NCBI GenBank assembly: GCA_019802505.1
Contig: JAFMOC010000024.1
Location: 680,001-744,000, forward strand
Length of the DNA stretch: 64,000 nt
From: Corydoras sp. C115
Taxonomy: Eukaryota > Chordata > Actinopteri > Siluriformes > Callichthyidae
Direction of reading: 5' to 3'
The position numbers and the translations under genes are program-made. This document shows, piece by piece, positions 45,516-56,520 of this stretch; within the stretch, counting starts at the first letter, position 1, and every line of letters begins with the position of its first letter. The notes below the pieces were generated by a model that was given only the letters and a program-made list of their open reading frames with translations, had not been told where the DNA came from and did no database searches.

Positions 45516-46189
45516 TACTATAAAGCTTACAATGCAAGAATAATTACACCTGCTCCGCTAAATACCATTGACAGAGAAATAACTTCAAACTCAATAATGT
45601 TTTGATCATGAATAATTCATCAGGAGGAGCCCGTTGTCAGGCCGGTGGTCAGTGACAGGTGTTTATTTAGCTGGTGCTCTACCCTTATTCGGCGACGGAG
45701 CTTTACAATGACTCTTTATTCCTTGATGGTAATTACATGAGAGAAAGTACTCCACCAGGGCTGATTATACCACGCTCAGACAAGGAGACATGAATAATAC
45801 CCCTGTTCTCTGCTGTGCTTGCTTACGAATTAGCTGATCAATCTTGCCTGAGTGACCGTTACTTTTTGAGTGGTTGGAAAGATTGGTTAGAGTGTTTGGA
45901 AAGATTGGTTCCGTGCTTTATCCTGCCTGCCTAATGGTCCTTCTTTCTCACTTGAGCACAGCTAAATAAATCACAGCTGGTGAGGCTTGTTCATTAGGCA
46001 ATGTAAATTGGGAGATGACGTTTTGCTTTTGGCAGGGAGTGAATAAAGCCGGTTCTCTTTCACTGACTTGTTTTGACAGAACAACAGTACATGGATGTTT
46101 TGCTGATAAAAAATGGCTTCCTTTAATGGCAGAATGCTATTAACTGGTCAAGTCTTCTATGTAAATGCCCTCTCCATCTATCTTAATTA
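45086..46189. other. Unique region with a 30-base A run
   Basis: The A run is at 45484-45513. The segment 45600-46090 is unique and mixed in composition. No gene seen. Confidence 0.45.
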
Positions 46190-46400
46190 CCATCCATCCA
46201 TTATCTTCTGCTTGTCCAGGGTTCGGGTCGCGGGGGCAGACCTCCCTCGCTCCAGCCACCTCCACCAGCTCAACTGGGGGAGCCCCAAGGTGTTCCCAGA
46301 CCAGCTGGGAGATATAATCCCTCCAGCGTGTCCTGGGTCTTCCCCGGGGTCTCCTCCTAGCTGGATTTGTCTAAAACACCACCCTAGGAAGGCGCCCAGG
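46190..46400. repeat. Fish LINE-related fragment
   Basis: 'tcgggtcgcgggggcaga', 'ccagcgtgtcctgggtcttc', 'cccggggtctcctcc' and 'aggcgcccagg' follow the order of a common fish repeat that I associate with LINE sequence. Exact family not assigned. Confidence 0.6.
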
Positions 46401-46506
46401 CTATCTTTATTACTAACTTTATTAAAGTCTTAGCACTTTCAGCAATTAAAACCTTAAAACCTGAATGATTTATGGTGGATGGTTTGACATACTATGCTTT
46501 ATTAAA

Positions 46507-46640
46507 ATCCATCCATCCATTATCTTCCACTTTATCCTCTATTAGGGTTGCGGGGGGGTTCCCCATGCCCATCCAGGGGAGAACGTCTTGGGCGCTGGGC
46601 AGGACAGGGCGCCAATCTATCACTCTCCACACACTCACTC
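46507..46640 (-). mobile_element. SINE-A 3' half
   Basis: Reversed (TGGA)n tail to 'gcgccaatctatcac'. Joined directly to a plus-strand old copy. Confidence 0.85.
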
Positions 46641-46835
46641 TGCCTCTTCATTCTTAGCACATCTGCCTCCCAATGCTGGGAATCCAGGTTTGAATCTCCA
46701 TCTGGGTGGAGTGCTCATGTTCTCCATGTGTCTGCATGGACTTTCTTTAGGTTCTCTTCTTTTGTCCCACTGTAAAAAAAACTTGGACTCATGGTCAATT
46801 GTCTGCTCCAAATTGCCCCTATATAGTGTGTTATA
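46641..46835 (+). mobile_element. Old SINE-A subtype fragment
   Basis: Shares with 48533-48768 the diagnostic words 'aatccaggtttgaatctcc', 'catggactttctttagg' and 'acttggactcatggtcaatt'. This marks a separate, older subfamily. Confidence 0.82.
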
Positions 46836-46869
46836 TAACTGTTATATAATATATATGTTATATAACTAT

Positions 46870-47174
46870 ATATATATACTCACTCACATACACACACACA
46901 CAAACAAACTCTATATGGGGCAATTTGGAGAATTCAACTGACTCGATCCATGTTTTTGGACTGTGGGAGGAAAACGGAGAACCCGGAGGAAACTCACATG
47001 GACACGGGGAGAACATGGAAACTCCACCCAGAAATTGGGATCCACACCAGATTCGGAATCCCTATAGTATTATATATATTATATATATTATATATATATA
47101 TATATATATTATGGGCTGAGAGGATTCGGAATCCCTAGCGCTGAGAGGCGAACCACTAAACCACCGTGCCGCCC
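46870..47174 (-). mobile_element. SINE-A 5' half interrupted by TA growth
   Basis: From 'cactcactcacatacac' to 'accgtgccgccc'. The words 'attcggaatcccta' occur on both sides of a TATATTA-rich stretch (47070-47110), so a local duplication enclosed the new microsatellite. Confidence 0.83.
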
Positions 47175-47639
47175 TGCCGTCTATATCATAATCAAAATTT
47201 GTTAATTAATCACTGCAAGCCTTTTCATCCAGCCAAATGTCATAGACTCTTTGATTCTGATATCTGAGTGTGCTAACAGTCCATCAGTGGCTAAAGTAGA
47301 GCTATAGTGCTTGAAAATCGATGCTTTACCCAGATAAGACCTCCCATTAAAATCTAATTTCCTTGCTTTAAAGGCGATAAAGGTGACTGAGACTCCATCA
47401 CATGTTGAAAAGAGAGGACTTCCTAGCTATTCAAATGCTAGCAGCTCCTACCCCAGTGCTAATTAGCGCAGTTAAAGAGCAGTGACAAGCAAAGAGAGAA
47501 GCTGTTCACACATGGCCCCATTTCCAAAACATAGCTCTTTAAAAATAATGACATAGAGGACTAGAACACCAAAGCTTTTAGAACGTATGGGAGAATATGC
47601 ATTCCAATATGGAGACATATATTTTGTGAATAATAAAAA
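47175..47639. other. Unique sequence, no gene seen
   Basis: No repeat or frame of note. Confidence 0.5.
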
Positions 47640-47835
47640 ATTCTCTATTAGGGTCGTTGGGGGTAGGGGTTCCTCATGCCCATCCAGGGGAGAACGTTTT
47701 GGGCGCTGGGCAGATACACCCAGGACAGGGCGCCAATCCATCCCTGGGCACACTCACTCACTCACACAGACATGCACACAAACACACACTATATAGACAT
47801 GGACTCTGGGGCAATTAAGATCTGCTTATTTAACA
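47640..47835 (-). mobile_element. SINE-A 3' half
   Basis: From 'ctctattagggtcg' to 'ctggggcaattaaga'. It lacks a clear tail. Confidence 0.82.
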
Positions 47836-47847
47836 TGAAACACTATG

Positions 47848-48095
47848 CATCCTCAGTGCTGGGGATCCAGGTTTGAATCATGATCTGGGTGAAGTTTATC
47901 TATCTGGGTGGATTTTGTCCAGGTTCTCCAGTTTCCCCTCATAGTCCAAAAACATGTAATCAAGGTTAATTGGCTGTTCGAAGTTGCCCTGATTTTAATT
48001 ACCCCTATATGGTGTGTGCGTGCGAGTAAGGGTTGAGTTTCCATGTTCTCCATGTGGGTTCTCTATACGGGTTTTCTGGTTTCTGGTTTTCTTGT
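47848..48095 (+). mobile_element. Old SINE-A fragment with internal duplication
   Basis: B box 'ggtttgaatca', core words partly doubled ('atctgggtg' twice, 'gttctcca' twice). No tail. Confidence 0.75.
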
Positions 48096-48177
48096 TCGTC
48101 AAATTAAGATCAAAAGTTCTATCCATTAGAACCAAGAAAAATTGGCAACAAAAAATTATTTAAATGAGTTTAAACAT

Positions 48178-48520
48178 GGGCAACACGGTGGCTTAGTGGT
48201 AAGTGCGTTCGCCTATCAGTGCTAGGGATTCCCGGTTCAAATCCCAATCTGGTGTTTCCATGTTCTCCCTGTGTCTGCATGGGTTTCCTCCGGGTTCAAT
48301 GGTTTCCTTCCACAGTCCAAAAAACATGGATCAAGGTAAATTAATTCTACAAAAAATTGCCCCATATAGAGTGTGTCTGTGTGAGTGAGTGTGTGCCCAG
48401 TGATAGATTGGCACCTCGGTGTATCTGCCCAGTGCCCAAAACGTTCTCCGATGGATGGGTATGGGAAACCTTAGTAGAGGATAAAGCGAAAGATAATGGA
48501 TGGATAGATGTATAATGGAT
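48178..48520 (+). mobile_element. SINE-A copy
   Basis: Starts 'gggcaacacggtggcttag', B box 'ggttcaaatcc'. The tail is (TGGA)-like with a repeat of 'ataatggatgga'. Possible 8-bp TSD 'gagtttaa' (48166-48173, 48525-48532). Confidence 0.9.
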
Positions 48521-48769
48521 GGAGGAGTTTAATCACAGGCGACACAGTGGCGTAGTGGTTAGCACATCTATCTCGCAATGTTGGGAATCCAGGTTTGAAT
48601 CTCCATCTGGGTGGAGGGCTCATGTTCTCCACATGTCTACATGGACTTTCTTTAGGTTCTCTACTTTTGTCCCACTGTAAAAAAAACTTGGACTCATGGT
48701 CAATTTGCTGCTCCAAATTGCCCCTATATAGTGTGTGAGTAAGTGATGTGTGTGCCGAGCAATGAATTG

Positions 48770-48995
48770 GTGTGTAGGTAGCTCAGGGAAAGGTATCTCA
48801 GGGGTAAGGGTGTTGGGCTCTCAATCTAAAGGTTGGGGGTTCAAATCGCAGGTCCACTGAAGTTACCAATGTGGGTCCTTGAGCAACACCCTTAACCCTC
48901 ATTGCTGCAGGGATGTTGTGATTAACCCTGTGCTCACCTTGTAAGTCGCTTTGGATAAAAGCATCTGCTTAATATAAATATGAATAAATATAAAT
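48770..48995 (+). mobile_element. SINE-B, second tRNA-type SINE family
   Basis: A-box-like 'tatctcaggggtaagg', B-box-like 'ggttcaaatcg', body with 'gggtccttgagcaaca', and the tail 'gtaagtcgctttggataaaa' followed by a 'gcatctgctt' motif and A/T-rich 'aatataaata' repeats. This tail type is shared by several fish SINEs. Confidence 0.82.
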
Positions 48996-49008
48996 ATAAT
49001 CTGCCCAG

Positions 49009-49325
49009 TTCGCCTCTCGGTACTAGGGATTCCTGGTTCGAATCCCCATCTGGGTGGAGTTTCCATGTTCTCCCCGTGTCCTCGTGGGTTTCCTCTGGGT
49101 TCACTGGTTTCCTCCCACAGTGCAAAAACATGGCTCAAGGTGAATTGAATTATCCAAATTGCCCCATATGCTCATAAAGGGCAGTGTGTTTGTCTGAGTG
49201 TGGGTGTGCCCAGCGATGGATCGGCGTCCTGCCCAGCGCCCGAAAGGTTCTCCCCTGGATGGGCATGGGGAACCCCCCCACCGCGACCCTAATATAGGAT
49301 AAAGCGGAAGATAATGGATGGATGG
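49009..49325 (+). mobile_element. 5'-truncated SINE-A in the nest
   Basis: Starts at 'ttcgcctctcgg', downstream of the A box, with intact B box and (TGGA)n tail. TSD 'ataatctgcccag' (48996-49008) against 'ataatctgctcag' (49326-49338), one mismatch. Confidence 0.92.
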
Positions 49326-49412
49326 ATAATCTGCTCAGTGCCTAAAACAAACTCCTCTGGATGACCACCCCCTCCTCCAATCCTAGTAGAGGATTAAGCA
49401 GAAGATGATAAG

Positions 49413-49931
49413 AAAGAACCAAAGCAACTGTTGATCTCCTCCTGCCTGCAATGGCAAAGACCTGTTTGTAATATAGAACGTTCTCTTGGTTTAATATAAT
49501 ATCAAAATTACAACCGAATGGAATTCCGCCTGTTGTCTCATGGTCCCATTTTTTATGCATGCAATTGAATATTATTCGAGATGTGCAGCAGTAAGCATTT
49601 CTTTGCGTCGTGAATAAATGCCACTCAGCAGTAAAATAGCTCTACTTTAAGCCTTTCTGGTCCTTTATTATCCATTTTGCATTTTCCATCAATTCCACAG
49701 GATTTTTTTTCTATAGATGGATGATGCATTTTTGATGCCCTACAATTTGATACTTCAGTTTTCCTCGTTTCATCAAGTTTTGAGGATGAAATAACTTTTA
49801 GCTGATTTACTGGTGTCCTGAGCCTATCCTCCTGGGTGCATTCTGTCTCAGAGCACCATACACAAAAATATTCTACGGAAGAACGTCATTCTGTCAAACT
49901 GGTCTGTATATACAGTAACTAAGACAATGAT
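49413..49931. other. Unique sequence, no gene seen
   Basis: No repeat recognised. Confidence 0.5.
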
Positions 49932-49945
49932 CAAGTTGAATTTCA

Positions 49946-50292
49946 TTCATTCATTCATCCATTATCTTCCGCTTTATCCTCTATTAGGGTCGCGGTGGGG
50001 TTCCCCATGCCCATCCAGGGGAGAACGTTTCGGGCGCTGGGCAGATAGACCCAGGACAGGACACCAATCCATCACTGGACACACACTCACTCACACAGAC
50101 ACACTCTATATGGGGCAATTTTGAGAATTCAATTGACTTGATCCATGTTTTTGGACTGTGGGAGGAAACCGGAGAACCCGGAGGAAACCCACGCGGACAC
50201 GGGGAGAACATGGAAACCCCACCCAGATGGGGATTCGAACCGGGAATCCCTAGCGCTGAGAGGTGCTAACCACTAAGCCACTGTGCCACCCG
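49946..50292 (-). mobile_element. Full-length SINE-A with 14-bp TSD
   Basis: TSD 'caagttgaatttca' (49932-49945) against 'caagtttaatttca' (50293-50306), one mismatch. Close to consensus. Confidence 0.94.
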
Positions 50293-50309
50293 CAAGTTTA
50301 ATTTCAAAT

Positions 50310-50690
50310 TAATTTATTTATATAGTGCTTTTTACAATAGTACATTGTCTAAAAACAGCTCTAAGGTGTTTTAAGCCTGAACCCCCAAAGAGCAAGCCAA
50401 AGCGAGAGTGGCAAGAAAAAACTCCATGGGTTGTTGGTTTTTAAGGAAGAAACCTTGTGAGGACCAAGACTTGAGCAGCCAGGCAGCATCAACAGAGCAG
50501 GTCACCCATGTACAGATTGTGTGTGTGGGTGGTCTGCTCTGTTGATGCTGCCCAACCACTCAAGGAGGATGGGGTCCCCAAAGAGCAAGCCAAAGCAAAG
50601 TAATGTTGTGAGGACCGAAGCTCAGTGGGGGACTCAACCTTTTTGAGCAGTTGGGCAGCATTAACCGAGTCTACCATGTACGGATTCATT
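50310..50690 (-). repeat. Widespread fish repeat, reversed and partly doubled
   Basis: The reverse complement of the 39540-39752 family ('tttacaatagtacattgtc', 'agagcaagccaaagcg', 'aaggaagaaacctt'). The middle block occurs a second time after a perfect 18-bp inverted repeat (50483-50500 and 50534-50551). Confidence 0.8.
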
Positions 50691-51023
50691 CATCATTCAT
50701 TCATTCATCATTCATCTATCCATTATCTTCCGCTTTATCCTATACTAGGGTAGCGAGGGGGATCCCCATGCCCACCCAGGGGAGAACATATTGAGCGCTG
50801 GGCAGACACACCCAGGACAGGGCATCAATCCATTACTGGGCACACATCACTCACACAGACACACTCTATATGGGGCAATTTGGAGAATTCAGAAGACCTT
50901 GATCCATGTTTTTGGACTGTGGTAGGAAACCGTAGAACCCAGAGGAAACCCACGTGGACACGGGGAGAACATGGAAACTCCACCCAGATTGGCGAATGTG
51001 CTAACCACTAAACCAAGATCAGG
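50691..51023 (-). mobile_element. SINE-A copy
   Basis: Long reversed tail of 'cattcatt' words, complete body. B box and part of the head are deleted ('cagattggcgaatgtgc'). Confidence 0.9.
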
Positions 51024-51096
51024 TGTCCATTTTCCAAAATAAGAAAACTACATCAATTCGGTGACGACATCCAGGCTGGACTACAAATAGGTTTCC

Positions 51097-51412
51097 AATA
51101 GAAATCCAAGTTCGAATCCAGATCTGGGTGGAGTTTCCATGTTCTCTCCGTGTCCACATGGGGTTTTTCCAGGTTCTCCAGTGTCCTTCCACAGTCCAAA
51201 ACATGGAGTCAGAGTAAACTGGCTGCTTCAATCTGCCCCATCAGAGATTCGCCAATATAGAGTGTGTGTGTGTGTGTGTGCCCTGTGATTGATTGTCGCC
51301 CTGTCCTAAGGTACTGTATCTGCACAGTACTCCAAAAGTACTCAGCTGGATGGGCATGGGAACCCCCCCCCCGCTCAATGACCCTTGTTCCTAGTAAATG
51401 TTGATACTGTAA
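51097..51412 (+). mobile_element. Old SINE-A without A box or tail
   Basis: B box 'agttcgaatcc', conserved core, (GT)n block, 'ggatgggcatgggaac'. Ends before a tail. Confidence 0.85.
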
Positions 51413-51731
51413 AGGTATTCTTGATTCTTGTGGGGACCCAATGCACACAATGCAGACCCTTCTCACATGTATTCATTAACATCCGTTTCAGATATAATGT
51501 ATAACCCAGGCAGTCAGTTTGAGAACTTTTAATAATGATACAAACCTAGAACTCATTGCTCCCAGCAAGTTATTTTCCCCCAACCTCCCTTTTTTAACTG
51601 TGTCACTTGCATTTCCTTAATTTAGAGTTGATGAATAATTATGTAAAGTGAAAGCACATTATACCACATAGCATAATCACAACCGAGCCTTGGCAACTTG
51701 GTGATGATGCTGTTACTGCTACCCTTTGCCC
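51413..51731. other. Unique sequence, no gene seen
   Basis: Precedes the duplicated block. Confidence 0.5.
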
Positions 51732-51878
51732 TCACCATCTCATCCAAAAGCTCTCATTAGTTATGACTAATTCTTCCAGACCATTATATCTCTTGAGTTT
51801 TACTTTAAGGTGTTACAGCGAGATTCTTTGTGACCTTTCTGCTCTCTAATAAGGAATATATGATTATACAAATATCAC

Positions 51879-52204
51879 ACGGTGGCATAGTGGCTTAGTG
51901 GTTAGCACGCTCGCCTCTCAGCACTGGGGATCTAAGTTCGAGGACTGATCTGGGTGGAATTTCCATGTTTGCCCTGCGTCTGCGTGGGTTTCCTCCCACA
52001 GCCCAAAAATATGGAGTCAACGTAGGCTGAATATTCCAAATTGCCCCATATAGAGTGTATTTGTTTGTGTGAGTGTGTGCCCAGCGATAGATTGGCACAC
52101 TGTACTGGGTGTATCTGCCCAGCGCCTGAAACGTTCTCCCCTGGATGGGCATGGGGAACCCCACCGCGGCCCTAATAGAGGATAAAGCGGAAGGAATGAA
52201 TGAA
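51879..52204 (+). mobile_element. SINE-A, first in a chain at one target site
   Basis: Subtype with 'gggatctaagttcgagga' at the B box and 'tgtttgccctgcgtctgc'. Flanked by 'aaatatcac' at 51870-51878 and 52205-52213. Confidence 0.92.
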
Positions 52205-52213
52205 AAATATCAC

Positions 52214-52719
52214 AGTGGGGCTTAATAAGCATTCGCCTCTCAGCACTGGGGATCTAAGTTCGAGGACTGATCTGGGTGGAATTTCCATGTTTGCCCTGCG
52301 TCTGCGTGGGTTTCCTCCCACAGCCCAAAAATATGGAGTCAACGTAGGCTGAATATTCCAAATTGCCCCATATAGATGTGTATTTGTTTGTGTGAGTGTG
52401 TGCCCAGCGATAGATTGGCACACTGTACTGGGTGTATCTGCCCAGCGCCTGAAACGTTCTACCCTGGATGAGCATGGGGAAGCCTCCCGCGGCCCTATTA
52501 GAGGATAAAGCGGAAGATAATAAATGAATCAATTAATAAAATTCCCCGATATAGTGTGTGTGTGAGAGTGAGTGTGCCCAGTGCTGGACTGCCACTCTGT
52601 ACTGGGTATATCTGCCCAGTGCCCGAAATGTTCTCCCCTGTATGGGCATGAAGAAACACCCCCATGACCCTAGTAATCTCTAGTAAGGGATTAATTGGCA
52701 GATGTTGAGATTAGATGAA
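52214..52719 (+). mobile_element. SINE-A with second 3' half, same target site
   Basis: Same subtype as its neighbour. A first 3' end (to about 52535) is followed by another 3' half starting 'aaaattccccgatatag'. A third 'aaatatcac' closes it at 52720-52728. Confidence 0.9.
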
Positions 52720-52904
52720 AAATATCACCATCTCATGTATCTAGAAAACACTCACCATCACCATCTCATCCAAAAGCTCTCATTAGTTATGACTAATTCT
52801 TCCAGACCATAATATCTCTTGAGTTTTACTTTAAGGTGTTACAGCGAGATTCTTTGTGACCTTTCTGCTCTCTAATAAGGAATATATGATTATACAAATA
52901 TCAC

Positions 52905-53467
52905 CGACGTTCTCTCCCTGGATGGGCATAGACCGAATAGAGGATAAAGCGGCGGTGGCACAGTGGGGCTTAGTGGTAAGCACGTTCGCCTCTCAGCACT
53001 GGGGATCTAAGTTCGAGGACCGATCTGGGTGGAGTTTCCATGTTTGCCCTGCGTCTGCGTGGGTTTTCTCCCACAGCCCAAATATATGGAGTCAACGTAA
53101 GCTGAACACTCCAAATTGCCCCATATAATGTGTGTTTGTGAGAGTGAGTGTGTGCCCAGCGATAGATTGGCACCTGTACTGAGAGTATCTGCCCAGCGCC
53201 TGAAACGTTCTCCCCGGATGAGCATGGGGAACCCCCCCGCGGCCCTATTAGAGGATAAAGCGGAAGATAATAAATGAATCAATTAATAAAATTCCCCGAC
53301 ATAGTGTGTGTGAGAGTGAGTGTGCCCAGTGATGGACTGCCACTCTGTATTGGGTATATCTGCCCAGCGCCCGAAATGTTCTCCCCTGTATGGGCATGAA
53401 GAAACACCCCCATGACCCTAGTAATCCCTAATAAGGGATTAATTTCCAGATGATGAGATTAGATGAA
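52905..53467 (+). mobile_element. SINE-A set in the second duplicated copy
   Basis: A 3' remnant ('gacgttctctccctggatg' to 'gaggataaagcgg', to about 52950), then a full head 'cagtggggcttagtgg' and body, then an extra 3' half ('aaaattccccgacatag'). Bounded by 'aaatatcac' at 52896-52904 and 53468-53476. Confidence 0.88.
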
Positions 53468-53480
53468 AAATATCACCATG

Positions 53481-54119
53481 CCATATAGCTAGAAAACACG
53501 TGGAAAGAAATTATTATTATTGTTTAAGCTCCCAAATAAAAAAGCAGATAAGCAGATGTTCGGCAGTCAGCGTTAGGCATGTATAAAGATCAAACGAGAC
53601 CAAAAATGTTCAAAGAAGCCCAAATAAGGTTTAATTAATTAATCCTCATATCCTCACAACACATTTGTTTGAGTTCACAGATTAAACACAGGTTCCGAGG
53701 TGGGACTCAGTCAGTCGTAGCAGCTGTATAATCAATAAATCCATTAGAAAACATATTAACAGCATGAACTCTGTCACGGCGCGCTAGGATCTGATCTGGA
53801 CATCTTTGTTCACTACTGTGCCACCTGCTTTCACTTGTGTTCAATTAGTTTCAGATGCGTTTAATTACCTCATTCGTTTTGTCATCGTTTTTTCTCTGTT
53901 CAATAATCTCTGCGGTTGGTTGGTTATAGTTAGTGTAAGCTTTGTGTTTTTGTTTCATGCATTAACTGGCTTTCCTGTTTACAGAGTGCTTCATATTCCT
54001 AGAAAGCCTGCTTGCTACAATTACCACAAAAGTTTACATACTTGTTCTCAGGGACCCTGAGGAGGTTTATATACTCTTTACAACCTCCAACAAGCAGCTC
54101 AAAGATGCTTTAGTGGAGC
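53481..54119. other. Unique sequence, no gene seen
   Basis: The frame at 53806-54060 is hydrophobic by composition but has no recognised domain. Not called. Confidence 0.45.
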
Positions 54120-54132
54120 GATAAGATAAGAT

Positions 54133-54349
54133 ACTCCATTCATTATCTTGCGCTTTATCCTCTACTAGGGTCGCGGGGGGGTTCCCCATGCCCAACCAGG
54201 GGAGAACGTTTCAGGCGCTGGGCAGATACACCCAGGACAGGGCGCCAGTCTATCGCTGGGGACACACTCACTCACACAGACACACACACAAACACACTCT
54301 ACAGTATATGGGTCGATTTGGAGAATTGATCCATGCCAATCTATTGCTG
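54133..54349 (-). mobile_element. 5'-truncated SINE-A with 13-bp TSD
   Basis: Perfect TSD 'gataagataagat' at 54120-54132 and 54350-54362. The 5' end stops after 'gagaattgatccatg', with a short stray 'ccaatctattgctgg'. The target is a 'gataagat' LINE-tail-like sequence related to 24897-24930. Confidence 0.9.
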
Positions 54350-54362
54350 GATAAGATAAGAT

Positions 54363-54925
54363 TAGATTTCTGTATTGTTATTGCACAAAGTGAAACGAAT
54401 TATTCAGTAAGCCTTAAGGTGTAAACAACAGGACATTGACACGATTTAAAAAAAAAAAAAAAAAAAAAGTTATTAAGAATAAAATAAAAAAAAGTAATTA
54501 AGAATAAAATATAAGTTGCAAGATTATGTTCAATAATTAAAATCTGTGAAAAAGTGGGATAAACTGAAGCAGCATTGGAATGTAGCACAGTGTCCTGAGT
54601 ATGTCGTTCCTGTATATTTAGCGTGTGGATGGTTGTGTCATTGTTGGATGCCGTTAATCGAAGTGTTAAGCTCTTCAGCTAGTCGTCAACAGCGCACACC
54701 ACAACTTGAATTGGGGCGCGTCAGTGTGTTTTTGCTATCATGCTGATGTAATTTAAGGGTGTGATTTAGATGCCACATGTAATAAACCAATCGGCACGTC
54801 ACTTGCCCAATTCGAATTAAGAGCCCGACTTGCTGTCTGACTTTGGCAGATTGCTATTTCAACAATGCAGTGACCCCTACTGGAAGCTTTAAAGGGTTGT
54901 GTTTGTGAATGTATGCATGCATGTC

Positions 54926-54929
<4 letters not shown>
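54363..54929. other. Unique sequence with an A run
   Basis: A21 at 54448-54468. The first bases, 'tagatttctgtattg', continue the LINE-tail-like target. No gene seen. Confidence 0.5.

Positions 54930-54999
<70 letters not shown>
54930..54999. repeat. (TA)n microsatellite
   Basis: About 34 TA units next to a SINE tail. Confidence 0.95.
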
Positions 55000-55002
<3 letters not shown>

Positions 55003-55006
<4 letters not shown>

Positions 55007-55275
55007 CCATCCATCCATTATCTCCCCCGCTTTATCCTCTACTAAGGTCGCGGGGGGGGTTGCCCATGCCCATACAGGGGAGAACGTTTCAGATGCTGGG
55101 CAGAAACACCCAGGACAGGACACCTATCTATCACTGGGTACACACTCACACACACACACAAAAACACTCTATATGGGGCAATTTGGAGTACTCAATTGAC
55201 CTTGATCCATGTTTTTGAACTGTGGGAGGAAACCGGAGGACCCGGAGAAAACCCACGCGGACACGAGGAGAACAT
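55003..55275 (-). mobile_element. SINE-A 3' part, fused head-on to a plus-strand part
   Basis: Reversed (TGGA)n tail to 'acacgaggagaacatgg', where it meets the next piece. Confidence 0.9.
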
Positions 55276-55460
55276 GGATCAAGTCAATTGAATTCTCAAA
55301 ATTGCCCCCATATAGAGTGTGTCTGTGTGAGTGAGTGTGTGCCCAGCGATGGATTGGCGCCCTGTCCTGGGTATATCTGCCCAGTGCCCGAGACGTTCTC
55401 CCCTGGATGGGCATGGGGAACACCACCGCGACCCTAATAGAGGATAAAGCGGGAGATAAT
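55272..55460 (+). mobile_element. SINE-A 3' half
   Basis: Starts in the shared word 'catggatcaag' and ends 'gcgggagataata' without a clear TGAA tail. Confidence 0.9.
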
Positions 55461-55795
55461 AACCTAAAAACGTACAACATAACCGCTTGTCCACAGTTGT
55501 TGCTGATTTCATTTAACAGTGATTTTACAAAATCATGGAACATTACCTACGTACGTGCTCAACAATCTGAGTATGTGCAACAAGCAGCTGCCCACTGTGT
55601 TCTGCATTCTGGAAGCAGACATGGATTATCTTGACATTTTGCAGATACACCTGAACATGCAAAAACGAACTCAAATAAAATCTTTAAATACCCTATTAGC
55701 ATGTTGTATAGACGGCGGGAGGAAGTCAAGTAGTGAACTTTATTTCCAGCCTAACCAATACTTTTTATTGGTTTTAAAATACATTAAAAAAATTT
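55461..55795. other. Unique sequence, no gene seen
   Basis: A 150-codon frame (55519-55971) starts here but runs on into a SINE. Not a gene. Confidence 0.5.
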
Positions 55796-56128
55796 TGTGG
55801 TTAGCACGTTCACCTCTCAGCGCTGGGGATCCAGGTTCGAATCCCAATCCGGGTGGCATTTCCATGTTGTCCCCATGTCTGCGTGGTTTTCCTCCAGGTT
55901 CTCTGGTTTCCTCCCACAGTCCAAAAACATGGATTCAAGGTAAAGTGAATGATCTAAATTGCCTCATATAGAGTGTGTTTGTGTGTGTCCGTGTGAGTGA
56001 GTAAATGCCCAGAGATAGATTGGCGCACTGACCTGGGTGTATCTGCCCAGCGACCAAAACTTGGAGACCCCCCCCCCCCCCACGACCCTAGTAGAGGATA
56101 AAGCAGAAGACAATGGATGAATGAATGA
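55796..56128 (+). mobile_element. SINE-A, 5'-truncated in the A box
   Basis: Starts 'ttgtggttagcacg', B box 'ggttcgaatcc', a C run, then a (TGAA)n tail. Confidence 0.9.
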
Positions 56129-56168
56129 TTATATACACTAATATATTTTATATATAAAATTTATAAAT

Positions 56169-56504
56169 ATCCATCCATTATCTTCTGCTTTATCCTCTAT
56201 TAGGGTCGCGGGGGGGTTCCCCATGCCCATCCAGGGGAGAACGTTTCGGGCTAGGGCAGATATAGCAAGGACAGGGCGCCAGTCTATCGCTGGGGACACA
56301 CTCACTCACACAGACACACACACAAACACACTCTACAGTATGTGGGTCGATTTGGAGAATTGATCCATGTTTTTGGACTGTGGGAGGAAACCAGAGAACC
56401 CGGAGGAAACCCACGCGGACACAAGAAGAACATGGAAACTCCACCTAGATTGGAACTGGGAATCTAGCACTGAGAGGCGAACGTGCTAACCACTAAGCCA
56501 CCAT
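56169..56504 (-). mobile_element. SINE-A, left arm of a head-to-head pair
   Basis: Reversed (TGGA)n tail to 'accactaagccacc', where the head is cut a few bases short. Confidence 0.92.
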
Positions 56505-56520
56505 ATATACATATATATAT

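Larger units (their letters stand above)
48533..49412 (+). mobile_element. Old SINE-A subtype, host of a three-level nest
   Basis: Left part 48533-48768 ('gtggcgtagtggttagc', 'ggtttgaatctcc') and right part about 49339-49412 ('tgcctaaaacaaactcc' to 'attaagcagaagatg') are one old copy. SINE-B and then a younger SINE-A sit in the gap. Confidence 0.8.
51732..53480. repeat. Tandem segmental duplication, offset 1026 bp
   Basis: The unique block 51732-51878 recurs nearly unchanged at 52758-52904. Each copy is followed by SINE-A sequence and ends in 'gaaaaatatcacca' and 'ctagaaaacac'. The first copy has two SINE heads, the second has one. Confidence 0.9.

Noticed and set aside
55519..55971. Frame of 150 codons on the plus strand
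   Set aside because: Half of it runs through a SINE-A copy, and the first half has no recognised domain.
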